From positions 61,789 to 125,788 of the forward strand of contig JAXGGA010002302.1 in assembly GCA_038373865.1 (NCBI GenBank): DNA of 64,000 nucleotides, given 5' to 3'. A program made the translations under genes and the position numbers. Shown here piece by piece: positions 35,644-46,650 of the stretch; the stretch's first letter is position 1, and each line of letters starts with the position of its first letter. This stretch comes from Uloborus plumipes. Its lineage: Eukaryota; Arthropoda; Arachnida; Araneae; Uloboridae. The notes below the pieces were generated by a model that ran no database searches, was not told the DNA's origin, and saw only the letters and a program-made list of their open reading frames with translations.

Positions 35644-36567
35644 CGAGGCGTGTTTTTAAAGTAAGTACCGTTTTGGTATAAATTAAAAACAAGCGAAGAT
35701 ATCCTTATATTTTTTTTACATGAAGACCCATACCTTAAACTCCTTTTTATATAATTGCCAACAATGGAAAGACACTTATAATATCGTACAATCAGCGTTT
35801 AAAGTCCCTCTTCAAAGAAATATGCCACCACTGCATTACGATCATCCTGACATCACTGTCATTGTCGTGGCACTTTCTAGCCGCCGAGGTGTTGCTTCAT
35901 ATGCAAAAACAGGTAGTACTCTCTAAAATTTTTTCGTGCGACCTCCGCCTCATCTGCGCACGCGCCAAGTCTCTTTGGACTTTCTCGAAATGGGGAGGAA
36001 AAGCAACGAGGAAGTAGTCCGCGAACTAAAGCTGAAGGCATCGGGTAGTGCGCATTCAAAACCTAACTCCCGTTTTTCAGATGGAAGCGTCTGACCTTGC
36101 CAGGCGCCCAAAACGCAAACAGACAGTAGTTACTGAATGCTCGATCTGGGCTGCTTTTGCACAAAATCTTCATTAGTGAAGGAAGGTAGACCACTCCATT
36201 CCTCAGTGTGCACATTAGATTCTCCATCTTTGAACGCTCGGACCCAAATTCTAACCATTCCATCGATCATAATTTCACCATGATTTCATCATGTACTGGA
36301 GAAATCTCGCAATGAATATCGATAGCTTTTCACCATTTTGCAGTTAAAAAACGAATTACAGCACTTACTTTACAGTCGGCGGCACTCTCAATCGATGGAC
36401 GTTGTTTGAAGCTGATTGTACGATATGATAAGTGCCTCACATTTAATGGCAATTATGTATAAAAGTAGTTTAAGGTATGGGCTTCCATGTAAAGAAAAAA
36501 TTATAAAGATATCTTTGCTTGTTTTTAACTTATACCAAAACGGTACTTACTTTAAAAACGCGCCTCG
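35644..36567 (-). mobile_element. Internally deleted mariner element
   Basis: The ends are CGAGGCGTGTTTTTAAAGTA (left) and CGAGGCGCGTTTTTAAAGTA (right, reverse complement), continuing agtaccgttttggtataa. TA flanks lie at 35642-35643 and 36568-36569. It is 924 bp, shorter than the roughly 1.3 kb of complete mariners. A decayed transposase reads on the minus strand (36137-36420 and 35745-35838). The right end as written is the transposase 5' side. It separates the two permuted repeat copies. Confidence 0.92.
35745..36420 (-). pseudogene. Decayed mariner transposase (N- and C-terminal parts)
   Basis: Mariner transposases cut and paste elements at TA sites. Their N-terminal helix-turn-helix domains bind the TIR, and a DDD catalytic domain follows. 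Reading leftward from about 36420, one frame gives SIESAADCKVSAVIRFLTAK, then a stop, then KAIDIHCEISPVHDEIMVK and a second stop. A frameshift leads to WVRAFKDGESNVHTEEWSG, the conserved linker region between the DNA-binding and catalytic domains. After about 36137 the frame is lost. Near 35838-35745, YFFEEGL, a stop, and TLIVRYYKCLSIVGNYI match the family's usual C-terminus. Most of the catalytic domain is missing and several stops are present, so it cannot encode an active enzyme. The assignment is from recalled family motifs. Confidence 0.88.
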
Positions 36568-36705
36568 TAGTATGCACCAGGCTGTCCTCTCAAAAAACCA
36601 CAACTTGTAGAATGGAATACGCTCAGAGCGACTGCAGTCGCATGGTGATATAATCCTCGTGTACAAAGCGTAAATATGAGGTTTTTCTTTTCTTTTTCTC
36701 TAAAA
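36568..36705. other. Short spacer
   Basis: Nothing recognised. Confidence 0.4.
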
Positions 36706-36872
36706 ATGGTTAATGTGCGATAACTCGGAAGCATCAAAGTACCGACTAAAATCTTCGAGTTTTGGGATGAAAGTTCCCATCGGGCCTTCTCAAGAGTTTG
36801 AGACGCGATGATAGCCTCCAGATGCAGTTCAAGTAATAAGGTTTCGAGTTAACGAGATTTGAGTTTATTTGT
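36706..36872. mobile_element. pogo-like MITE, decayed copy
   Basis: Resembles the element at 50772-50942 in the same orientation: cgataactcggaagc, aaagtaccg, cttcgagtttt, gccttctcaagagtttg, then gagttaacgagatttgagtt. The ends are less well preserved, and no clear TA duplication can be assigned. Confidence 0.6.
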
Positions 36873-37290
36873 TCACCCTGGCGCCAACGATTACTAGCTT
36901 GTTTTATTGTTTCCGACTGTTAAAAATCACGGGTTAAAAAATCCTTTTTTGTAAATTTCATACACGTGAAAAATGCACCCGGTCCTTGAAGGGAAGAAAA
37001 TTGAACACACACAAAGGTCGTCTTCAATAAATGAGAATGAGTGAGAATGGTGCAAAAAACACTTTTGTAAGATTTTTTTTCTCTTAAAAATAACCCTTTT
37101 GGTTTGTTTCAATTCTTTGTGGTAGAACAAAATAAGATTTCCTGTTACACATAATTGATTATTTTAGTGATTGATCGTTAAAGTTTTTAGTTTTTCTACA
37201 AACAAAAAATATTGTTTCCGAAACAGCAAGTACGTAAATGAAAATGAAATTCCAAAAGCAAACACAGACACCCTCTCAATTCTCACTTAC
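36873..37290. other. AT-rich spacer, no gene seen
   Basis: A short unrecognised minus-strand frame (36927-37130). Confidence 0.4.
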
Positions 37291-37413
37291 AAGATTTAAA
37301 CGAATGAGCCTCAGCCTATTAGTGAACTCGAAAACTGTCTCAGCCGGATCCAACCTGGATGTTTCAGCTACCTCACATTCGGTATACCTGCAAAGAACCA
37401 CAGCGCTCTCCAT
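37291..37413 (-). CDS. Possible coding exon, function unknown
   Basis: On the minus strand, an ATG at 37413 opens 41 codons (MESAVVLCRYTECEVAETSR, continuing) to a splice-donor-like CTT|GTAAGTGAG at 37291/37290. Without splicing the frame runs four more codons to a stop. Upstream in the same frame, after a TGA, lies another ATG (about 37485) opening 22 codons (MNGTLLETFCVADSEDCGDS...). A pyrimidine-rich acceptor-like ttttcttttcccag ends near 37771. Amino-acid composition looks protein-like. However, the opposite strand is also open here (37238-37501, 87 codons) and no homology is recognised. It could be a first exon of an unrecognised gene, or chance in a more complex block. Confidence 0.2.
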
Positions 37414-38570
37414 TTTTCTTCAAGAACAACTGTCGCCGCAATCTTCGGAGTCAGCCACGCAGAAAGTTTCCAGCAGTGTGCCGTTCATAACTCAAAATTA
37501 AAGAACATAAACGCGTTTCTTAAAATAAATCTCCTTTCTCCATTTTGCATAGTGCTAAGATGAACAGTCGAGTAGTTAAAAATACACACGCGACAAAACC
37601 CTCCCTGGGCTAACCGAATAACACCCTCCGAAAGATATGTAATTCTGTGCTGCCTGCTCCATTCTAAGGTGGGACACAAAAGCATGATACAGTTTGTGAA
37701 CTGACAGCTGTCTGGCTCTAAAAATGTAACAGTAGCGGAGACGTATATACGAAGAGCGGGAACACGTGTCTGGGAAAAGAAAACGAAAAGGAATGTTCGG
37801 TTATGCTGTTGTTTTACACTCTTGGCGGGGAGGGAGAGAAAGCTGAAATTATTTTTAAAGTGCCCTTTTTTCCAGAAATAAAAAATGGATTCGGGGTGCA
37901 CTGTCGTTTGAGTGTGTGCTGTTCTGCGTTTTCGTTGTTGTGCTGAGTAAGAATGGAAGTATTTTCGTTATTAAGGTGGGTTAATTTTTAACTCTTGTAT
38001 AACCAGAGACAAAAACTAGAGAGCTTTTTTTTCCCTCCACCTAAGGATTGAAAATACTTCTTGGCAATTTTTAGAGCAGTTAAAATGGATTCGCTGGATT
38101 AAAATATGCGAAAACAGCGAAAACCATAATAACGATCATATTTATAAAAAAGCTAACTTTTGCCGATTGAAATAGTAGATGGTAGGAAAGGAAGAGGTGC
38201 ATGCAACTTGATTTTTAACTGTTTATATTTTTGTTCCCTTTGTGGAACTGATTTGTATAAAAGCATATAAAACTAAAAACACACTTATAATATGCAGAGT
38301 AAGTGAAAGTATAGTCATTTTAATTCTAGTTTACGAAAACGGTTGAATGAAAAATGTAACTGGATTAGGGTATTTAATTATGTCACTCAAAGGTAAACTA
38401 CCAAATCTAAAAAATGTTGAATCTTTTGGTATTTTGATTCGAGTTCAATTTTGAAGCTAGATTTACCGAAGAAAAACTATTTACACCTGGATATTGAAGT
38501 TTAACTTGCCGAAAAAAAGATTATGTTAAACATAAAAACATAAATTGAACATAATGTCTGAAAACCTCAG
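37414..38570. other. No confirmed gene; minus-strand frame 37485-37901
   Basis: A 138-codon minus-strand frame (37485-37901) spans the acceptor-like site near 37771 and has no recognised domain. From 37930 to 38570 the sequence is A/T-rich with nothing recognised. Confidence 0.3.
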
Positions 38571-40590
38571 AGTTTCTAGAGACTATTTCTGCAATCGCTA
38601 TCATTTTTATTTTATCAGAAATGAAAAAAAAAAAAGAGATGAAATTGTGAGCTCTGTAAGGGAAAGAGAAACATGCATGAATATATTTGCGAACTAAAGG
38701 GTGCACAGTATTTCAATTAAATAGTATTTATATATACAGCAGAAAGAAATCAAGTTTATGATACAGGGTAAACATAATAGTTAACTTTAAACACACACTT
38801 GAAAAAGAGACATACAATTTTTAATTTCATTAAAAAATTATACACTTACATGACGTGTTTAACTCTGCTTTCCATTTTGCTGTGAAACATTTAAAAAATA
38901 AAGTTATATGAGGTTGAAAGTAACTTGACTATCACACTGGAAATGTCGTGATATTTTACATCACCAAATCAGAAGACAACCTGATCTACAATATTTTTTA
39001 CTAGTTTCAACCGATGACAGATGACACCCTGAGAGATCCTGCATCTCCCAATCGCTTAGTTAATCGCTTTTAAATACTCAGATAAATTTAAGTTAGTGCG
39101 CTCGCTGCTGAGGAATTTTATTTAAATAACTACATGGTAGACGCACAATTTTGCTTCGTTAACAGAAAACAGTTACCTTTTGACTATGCATATTAAGTGT
39201 TTGTTTCAACCAGGGAAATCTTTAAGCTATTGGGGGCCCTTTGCACATTCGAATAATGGGGCTCCTATGACTTTTACAGAGTAAGGATTTTTTTTTCTTT
39301 TAGAACAGAAAAGTAAGCACAAAAGCAAGGTTCCGGAGTCATTTTTATTTCTTTACAATCCCATTAAATGACAATTTTAGTTAATAAGACAAGTTCATGT
39401 TCTTAAAATCATACAACAAACAAGAATCTAACACATTTTGAGCGTATAGTACAAATGTGTATATTTGTGAACGTAAACATGTGTACATTTAATAAGTACA
39501 AATTTGTATATTTATTTCTAACTTATTTGTACGTTGTTTTGTGCAACAATTCATACATCTATGAAAATAAAATTACCCGCACAATGACGTTTTTAGCATT
39601 TTTCATTATTCTCATTTATACTATTTTAAAAATTTTGTCCACTAATTTTTCTAACTATGTAACTTTTCCAGATTATTTCTCTTCATTCCACCTCTCTCTC
39701 TCCCTTCAACCACCTTTTTACTATAGTACTACACGTTGTAAGATCGGTCCAGTTCGTACTCTAGTACCAGCTTTATCTCTTATGAATGAAGAGAAAAGGA
39801 CATTTCCCTGTCCCTATCGACGCTTGGAGAGGCCTGAATAGAAAGATCACTTGATTTCGTTTCATAGCGTGCAGCTCATTTTAAGCGCGCACAAATTAGC
39901 AAAATAAAACCGCTGAATCAAAACCGGAAGTGATTAGGATTCGATTGTTGAAAACTGGGAAAAATGAAAGGTAGCTGATGACAAGATCGATTTCGAATAC
40001 GTAATACATTCGATCGATTAATTTTCCAAACAGTTTCAAGCGTAACGAAAATAGCACTTCTTCGTGTGTTTTCCTTTAGGAAGTTCGGATGAATTGTTCA
40101 GACGAAATCATGCACTGCTGCAAAATAGTTGCTACTACGAACAATGAACATTACTTTAAATGAAGCCACTATTAATGCCAAAGAATGGATAATACAGTCG
40201 ATGCTCGTTATAACGACCACTCGTTATTAAGACCATTCTAATATAGCGACAGGTGAGAAAACCCCCAACGGTATCCCAATATACACTATGTTCTACCTCT
40301 TATAGCGACCACTCGTTATAAAGACCGTTTTCTGTAGGACGGAGACGGTCGTTATATCGAGCTTCGGTTGTATATTTATCCTGCGGATTGGGGGAGAAGG
40401 GAGTGATTACCCTGATCATAGATTGTTTGGATTTTCCCCCATGTTAGATTTTTTTTTTGAAGAGTAAAAATGCATTGTAAGCCAACAACAAACGAATGAA
40501 CAAAATACCGTTCCTCAGCAGCGGCAATTTTATACACTGCTCGAGTATTTAAAGTAAATGCAATCAAAATAAAATTTACATTTTCCAAAA
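38571..40590 (-). repeat. Permuted inverted repeat unit, right copy
   Basis: On the plus strand, A' (38571-39382) precedes B' (39395-40590). In reverse complement the order is B then A, whereas the left copy (33393-35160) is A then B. The junction near 39382-39395 joins the end of B directly to the start of A (gatttt...gaactt, about 17 bases, then aaattgtc). B' contains a pogo-like MITE at 40195-40370 that is absent from the left copy. The plus-strand frame 39455-39841 is a translation of B'. Confidence 0.88.
40195..40370. mobile_element. pogo-like MITE, 176 bp, with an empty-site counterpart
   Basis: The left end is CAGTCGATGCTCGTTATAAC, and the right end in reverse complement is CAACCGAAGCTCGATATAAC. 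TA lies on both sides (40193-40194 and 40371-40372). The left permuted copy has an uninterrupted sequence at the equivalent position (reverse complement of about 34360-34376: gataatatattcgtcctgcg), with a single TA. This confirms the boundaries and the TA target duplication. cactcgttat occurs twice inside. Confidence 0.93.
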
Positions 40591-40813
40591 CATAAATTGG
40601 CAATGTTTGTTGAGCTTCTAAGTCATTTTAAATGTTTTTATTTGTACTTAATTGCGTTTTTAAGTACTTCAATGTTGAAAAATTATCGGGGTTCCCCTTC
40701 GAGGGGAGAGGCGACCGCCCCCATCTTGTATCCGTCCCTGATAAAACTAATTGGGACTTGCCCTCAATTAATATCGACTGTGACAGCAGTTAATCATGTT
40801 GGAAGTTAAATAA
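40591..40813. other. Short spacer
   Basis: A 70-codon frame (40597-40809) without a recognised domain. Confidence 0.3.
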
Positions 40814-41148
40814 TAAACTAAAAAAAAGATCTTTTTACAGTATAATACAGTTAATTTTACAGTAATAAATTGTAAAATTGCTAGTATCACAATTATAGTG
40901 CATTTTACAGTTTTAAACGGGAACCATTGAAGCCAATACTACACTGTTGTTTTTACAGTCCAATACAGCTAATTTTAATGTAAAATTTCCAATTTTACAG
41001 TAATAAACTGTATAATTACTAGTTTGACAGTAATAAACTGTAAAATAGCTAGTCTTACAGTTAATTACTGTATTTTTACCGTTTTAAACTGGAAGTTCTG
41101 CTGCCAGTATTATAGTGTAAAAACAAAAGCTTTTCGTTTTGCAATGTA
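40814..41148. mobile_element. TTTACAGT-rich fold-back MITE, copy 3
   Basis: Carries the family words ttacagtataatacag, aataaactgtaaaat and tctgctgccagtattatagt, and ends ttttgcaatgta. The left terminus is degraded, so the start is approximate. The interior partly duplicates the acagtaataaactgtaaaat unit. Confidence 0.75.
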
Positions 41149-42615
41149 GTACTCTGAAAGTGCATTTTAATTGAAATTACTTTTAAATCGATTTCATTTA
41201 GAAAGAGAGGTTGTTTTCGATTAGATGGAAGAAATAAATAAGAACGAAAGGTGTGTTGGGGGTGTAAAGAAAAACAACCCCAAGAATATCAAAACTACAT
41301 GATAATCAATGCTATGCTTCATTTTTGACTTTCATATCTTAAACGGCGGTAGGCATAGCCTTAAAAGCTTTCAACCACAAAATGGGGCGGAAAAACTGAT
41401 AAACATAAAAAAAACAACTCATTAACGTCCGATGAACTATTGTATTTTCATCTTCCTGTAAGTTCGCCAGCTGGCACAAAAGGAGACTTGCTGTCATATT
41501 ACTTGAATACATGCATTGTGTCTCTTTTGCTTTCACCTAAATAATTACTTTGAAACTGTATCTACCATCAGTGTGGTTCCTGGGGGAAAAACACTTGTTT
41601 GTTTTGTAAAGTACCTTAACCATTGGTTTCTGATCGGATGTAATGCATCAACCTTAAACGACTAACATATTGTTGTTGGGTGTGAAATTTTTAGTGTAGC
41701 TACTTTTTCGGATTTAAGCATAGCAACTGGAACCAATGGCATTTTCTGATGCCGTTTAACGCATTCTACAAGTCACTGCGATAAAGGGCTAACGGGTGAC
41801 ACTGCAGTAGAACCATGAAGTTAGTTTTAATTAACATGCATGTGTGTGACTTAAAACTACTTAATCCCATTTCTTTCAGCTGTTTTTTTTTTTTTTTGAC
41901 CCTTTCATAAAGATTAAAGGGTAAAGTTAGAAATATTTTTTCATTAAAAAAAAATTGTTACTGTCCAAGTTTTACCCGTAAAAATCAGATTTAGTGCTTC
42001 CAACAAAATGCAAGGCATTTGAATGATGTGTGTGGGTTACTTTTTAATTTAAATCAATGTGCAAGCGAAAGGTGTACACGTATATGTCCTATACTAATAC
42101 GCGCCGTGTAGCATATGTTTACGAACTACCTTCCTGTGAGTTCGTACCTTCTAAGAACTAAAACTATTTGCTTCATTTTTTTTCAATTGTTAATAATTAT
42201 TTACATTTCAAACCTGTACCAATTCCGAACCGGCAATTCCAAGCAAAATGGCAGGTACGGTGGTTTCTAGGTTGTTTAAGCTATTGAATCTGTACGTAAA
42301 AGGCAAATCGAGTAACCACGAGTTTACTTGGAGTCGACTTAATCAGTCAAGTTCACACAATGCAACAAATCACGTCATTGGTAGTTAACATATTATGACT
42401 ATAGAGTCGCGTCGAAGCCTTCAAGAATAAATTCGTATTTAGGTACATATTTGAAGGAGCAGAACTAGAAAAAAAGAACGTGGCTAAAATGTATTATAAG
42501 TGTTGCAGAAAAGAAAGAAATGCTTTTGTTGGAACATATTATGGAAAAAAAAAAAAAAAAAAACTGTGAATAGATAATTTAATTCATTTCGATTTTATTT
42601 TATGGTTCACTAAAT
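41149..42615. other. AT-rich stretch, no gene confirmed
   Basis: A 46-codon plus-strand frame at 42248-42388 starts in a good ATG context (gcaaaatggc), but nothing else supports it. A tracts near 41881-41898 (T) and 42545-42562 (A). Confidence 0.35.
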
Positions 42616-42757
42616 CTGTACCTCAGAACCAGACTAACGTAAGTCCATTTTCGTCATTTTTCAGTAGAGGGGAAAAACAATTGTCAAATACATCGTTTTT
42701 CCCCTCTACTGAAAAATGACGAAAATGGACTTACGTTAGTCTGGTTCTGAGGTACAG
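42616..42757. mobile_element. 142-bp palindromic MITE, copy 2
   Basis: Same length and ends as 14004-14145 (CTGTACCTCAGAACCAGACT and complement). It is flanked by a different 4-bp duplication, AAAT (42612-42615 and 42758-42761). The loop (caattgtcaaatacatcg) is the reverse complement of the loop of copy 1 apart from two substitutions, so this copy lies in the opposite orientation. The arms pair almost perfectly. Confidence 0.93.
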
Positions 42758-42761
42758 AAAT

Positions 42762-43386
42762 GTCGCCTTCAGCGATTTAAAACACTCTTCATAAATGTAA
42801 ATCAAAACCTAAACGAATGTTGCATCATTCTCTCATCAGCCATGCTTCAAGTTGCTGTACACTCCCAAAGGTAGGCAGAAATTGATTTGATAAATCATAC
42901 TTAAAAGTATTGGTAAATATATTCATATAAAATCATTTTGCTTGTAAATACTATAGCTTATACTATATTGAAATATATCGAACTCAGGCCTGTTTCGTTG
43001 TCTCAGCAGTCTCAAAGATATAGACCATACAACGGCTTTGCAATGCACAGCATTGTTTACTTAATTAATAGTAAACATACACTGCAAACAATATTACAGG
43101 AGAATAAAATTACATCAATAGACATGGGATACAATAAAAAGCGTACTATTACGCATAATGTACTAATTAGTCAAATATTTAAAATTCATAAAAGTCGCTC
43201 ACTTCCTAAGCAGTGCGGTGAATTAATTTTATTTTCTAGAGCATATATTTCATCTCGACGGCGTAAAGATTAGAAGCCGTTAGAATACAGAGGTTCTACT
43301 GTACATTAAAAAGTTGCTTGTTTGCTTTTATTCTTGCTTTTCCATTTGAAAGGTTTTCGTGTAAGAATTTTAAAATGTATAAGCTA
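42762..43386. other. AT-rich stretch with a pogo-like end fragment
   Basis: The sequence gttagaatacagaggttcta followed by ctgta at about 43280-43303 resembles the right terminus of pogo-like MITEs, but no left partner was found. The 111-codon frame at 42938-43273 ends just before it and has no recognised domain. It might be part of a degraded element. Confidence 0.35.
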
Positions 43387-46300
43387 GGGTGAGTTCTGAT
43401 AAGTGCGTCCACGGGGTAAGTGCGTCCACTGGGAATTATATGAACACTGTCCTGAAATGGCTTCTGCAACACATCGACTATGTTAGACAACTGTCTAATG
43501 ATAATTTCTATAGGTAGAATTCAGGCATGGATTCAATAGACGAAACACAATCAGAGATAACTTAAATGTCTTCAAAAAAACTCTAAAGTAAAGATTGAGA
43601 AGGTTTTGTTTCAGTTTCTCTTGTAGTCATAAAAAGCAATTGAAGTCAAGAAATGCAAGTTTTTTCTTTTGAGTAAGAGCTACTAATAACATACATGGGG
43701 TATTTTGATCAAATACTCTAACTAAAATTTGTTTATATGACGGTACGCACTTTCCCTTTCTTTAAAGTAAGGTGGGGGTAAGTGCGTACCATTATGATGG
43801 GGCAAGTGCGTACCACTATCATGAGGCATATGGGTACTATTATGAGTACTATTATGCGTATCATTATGATGGGGCAAGTGTGTACCATTACATGGAAAAT
43901 CCGACTCTCGTAATTCACCTTTAATTTTGCCTATAACTCTTTTATAAGCCAATTATAAATCCGACGTCATTTCCATCAAGTATTTATATTTACATTGAAT
44001 GCGGCATAAGATTTCAATTTTATTCATTACCTCTGAAATATATTGGCTTTTAGATATCAGTTAGTAACTTTTTCGTTGAAAATAGCGATCATAAGCTATA
44101 CTTAATTTAAACCAGAATGACAAATGAAGCAATGAAATTAAGTGAAACCCTCAATAAGGAACCAACTGATTCAAAAAACGAAGGTGGAGTAATGAATAAA
44201 TTATATTTAAAAAAATTAAGAACACCTTGTGAAAAACTATTTCAATGTACAAGAAAAAAAGAAGTACAAGTATCATATCATGATCAATTATTTTCTTTTT
44301 TTGCTCTTTATTTTGTGTTTTTTCTTACTGCTGCTGATTCTAATAAAAAAATTTTTTAAACCGTATTTATTCAAAAAAAAAAAAAACGAAAAAAAAAACG
44401 AATTATTCACTCAGGTCACCACCTAATGATCTACTATACAAATAGAATTAAAGAAAATCGCAGGGGTATGCATTTAGAACAACGCTATTGGCATGTCTCA
44501 TCTTACATTTAAGAAGGGGTAAGTGCGAACCCTGGCTTAAACACAGACTGATTAATGTATTAAACCAAAATAAACTATGTAGACTATAAGTGATGTTTAC
44601 TAAATGAAAACAACTTACATTTGCTCACTTGGTCTTATTAAAAGGACAGAGGAAGAATCACAGACGCAACTCTCTCAATCTTCAAATCACAGTTGTTCGC
44701 AAGACACGTGGGATATCACTGATTGCGTTTCATCCATGCAAGCAAGTGCTGATCTCTAGTATTAGGTATTATCCCAAGACAACTACCTAACATATTTAAT
44801 ACACTAGGTGGCCAAAAGTATCCGGACACTTTCAAAAATTTACATTCTTACATATAGCTCGAGAAATAAGTGATCAATTGTTCTTTAACTTTAGTCATAC
44901 AAAATATAGACTTCACCGAACATTTCCAAGTTGAAATTAAATTACCCTTGCATTTGGGGGACGACAATAAGGGGGTTGAAAGAAAAACCGCTTTTTGACC
45001 ATAACTCTTCGAAAATAGCTCGGAATAAGCTATCAATTTCAGTAATTAATTAGCATACTATGTATAATTACTGTACAAATTTTTATGAACGTACCACTCT
45101 TACTTCTGAAGATATGAAACATTTTTGAAAAAACGGCAATTTTATTTGAAGGGTTTTTGCTCATAACACGCAGAGTTTTTGATCAAACCTTATCACAACT
45201 TCAGGAAAGATGACAAAATACAAGAGAAATAACATACTAAAGCGGTAAATAAAAATATTAAAAATTCGATGAGATATGAACGTTAAAAGGAAATAATATT
45301 TCACAGCGCATGCGCGAACGACAGAAATTTATAACTACAAAAATATTGTAGCCTAATTTATACTGCATCTTATAAAAAAAGTTTCAGTTGAATATCATGA
45401 AAAATGAAATAGATATCAGCGATCTAGTGAGCTGTATTTCATTCATTTCGCAGACAATACATAAATAGTGAGGGGTTGTCCACAAATAGTGTGGTGACAA
45501 TCGATCATTTTTTTTCAATGTTAAATTGTATACAGTTTGAAAATTTATATTGGGCATAGAAGTCACATTTCGTCTGTTCGGCCAAAAAGACCTTATACGT
45601 ACGTTTCCAAAAGTATCCAGACACCCTCTGAAACGTTGGTTTTGAAAGACGACGCAATAACCTTTAATTTAAAAATAGCTCTTTGTGGACAGACCCTCAC
45701 TATTTATGTATTGTCTGCGAAATGAATGAAATACAGCTCACTAGATCGCTGATATCTTTTTCATTTTTCATGATATTCATCTGGAACTTTTTTTATAAGA
45801 TGCAGTATAAATCAGGCTACAATATTTTTGTAGTTATAAATTTCTGTCGTTCGCGCATGCGCCGTGAAAAATTATTTCCTTTTAACGTTCATATCTCATC
45901 GAATTTTTAATATTTTTATTTACCGCTTTAGTATGTTCTTTCTCTTGTATTTTGTCATCTTTCCTGAAGTTGTGATAAGGTTTGATCAAAAACTCTGCGT
46001 GTTATGAGCAAAAACCCTTCAAATAAAATTGCCGTTTTTTCAAAACTGTTTCATATCTTCAGAAGTAAGAGTGGTACGTTCATAAAAATTTGTACAGTAA
46101 TTATACATAGTATGCTAATTAATTACTGAAATTGATAGCTTATTCCGAGCTATTTTCGAAGAGTTATGGTCAAAAAGCGGTTTTTCTTTCAACCCCCTTC
46201 TTGTCGTCCCCCAAATGCAAGGGTAATTTAATTTCAACTTGGAAATGTTCGGTGAAGCCTATATTTTGTATGACTAAAGTTAAAGAACAATTGATCACTT

Positions 46301-46648
46301 ATTTCTCGAGCTATATGTAAAAATGTGAATTTTTGAAAGTGTCCGGATACTTTTGGCCACCTAGTGTATGTGCCAGCAGTTTTTTCCTGCTCATATTCAC
46401 ATAATTTAAGGTGGACGCACTTACCCCGCGAGGTAGGGGAAGTGCGTACCTTAGAATAGGTGTCATAAACCAGGTCACAAAACCTATACTTATGGTTAAT
46501 TTGACATATTATATGGTTGAAAATCTTAGTAAAGGATTTGGAAAGAAAACTAAAAAAAAGTTTTCAGTGTACAAGATTTTTCAACAGAGCAGCATCCTTG
46601 AGAACATGAACTTTGAAAAAAAGGGTACGCACTAACCAGAACTCACCC
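43387..46648. mobile_element. DNA transposon with AAGTGCGT motif repeats
   Basis: The left end is GGGTGAGTTCTGATAAGTGC. The right end in reverse complement is GGGTGAGTTCTGGTTAGTGC. TA flanks lie at 43385-43386 and 46649-46650. The motif (t/c)aagtgcgtacc or its complement occurs about ten times, clustered near both ends. A run of degenerate units of about 25 bp lies at 43775-43895, whose translation gives the H/T-rich frames on the minus strand. Without the nested fold-back at 44802-46366 the element is about 1.7 kb. No transposase is recognised in the frames at 44117-44426 or 46411-46635. The superfamily is uncertain. Confidence 0.82.
44802..46366. mobile_element. 1.57-kb fold-back Tc1/mariner-like element
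   Basis: The exact inverted ends are CACTAGGTGGCCAAAAGTAT and complement, with TA at 44800-44801 and 46367-46368. The arms (44802 to about 45487 and about 45679-46366) are roughly 95% identical along their length. The frames at 44848-45036 (minus) and 46132-46320 (plus) are therefore the same sequence seen twice. The spacer (45488-45678) contains ccaaaagtatccagacacc (about 45607-45625), similar to the terminus. No transposase is recognised. It is nested in the element at 43387-46648. Confidence 0.92.
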
Positions 46649-46650
46649 TA

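Noticed and set aside
34713..39841. Two ORFs with nearly identical C-terminal sequences (34713-34901 minus, 39455-39841 plus), suggesting a conserved protein
   Set aside because: The identity is explained by the inverted duplication of segment B. The longer frame starts in A/T-rich noise, and no domain is recognised.
42248..42388. 46-codon ORF with a good ATG context
   Set aside because: No supporting splice signal, homology or length; within chance for this composition.
43722..43952. H/T-rich minus-strand ORF that looks like a metal-binding repeat protein
   Set aside because: It is produced by the degenerate 25-bp tandem units of the AAGTGCGT transposon.
44848..46320. Duplicated 62-codon ORF (44848-45036 minus, 46132-46320 plus)
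   Set aside because: Both are translations of the two arms of the fold-back element.
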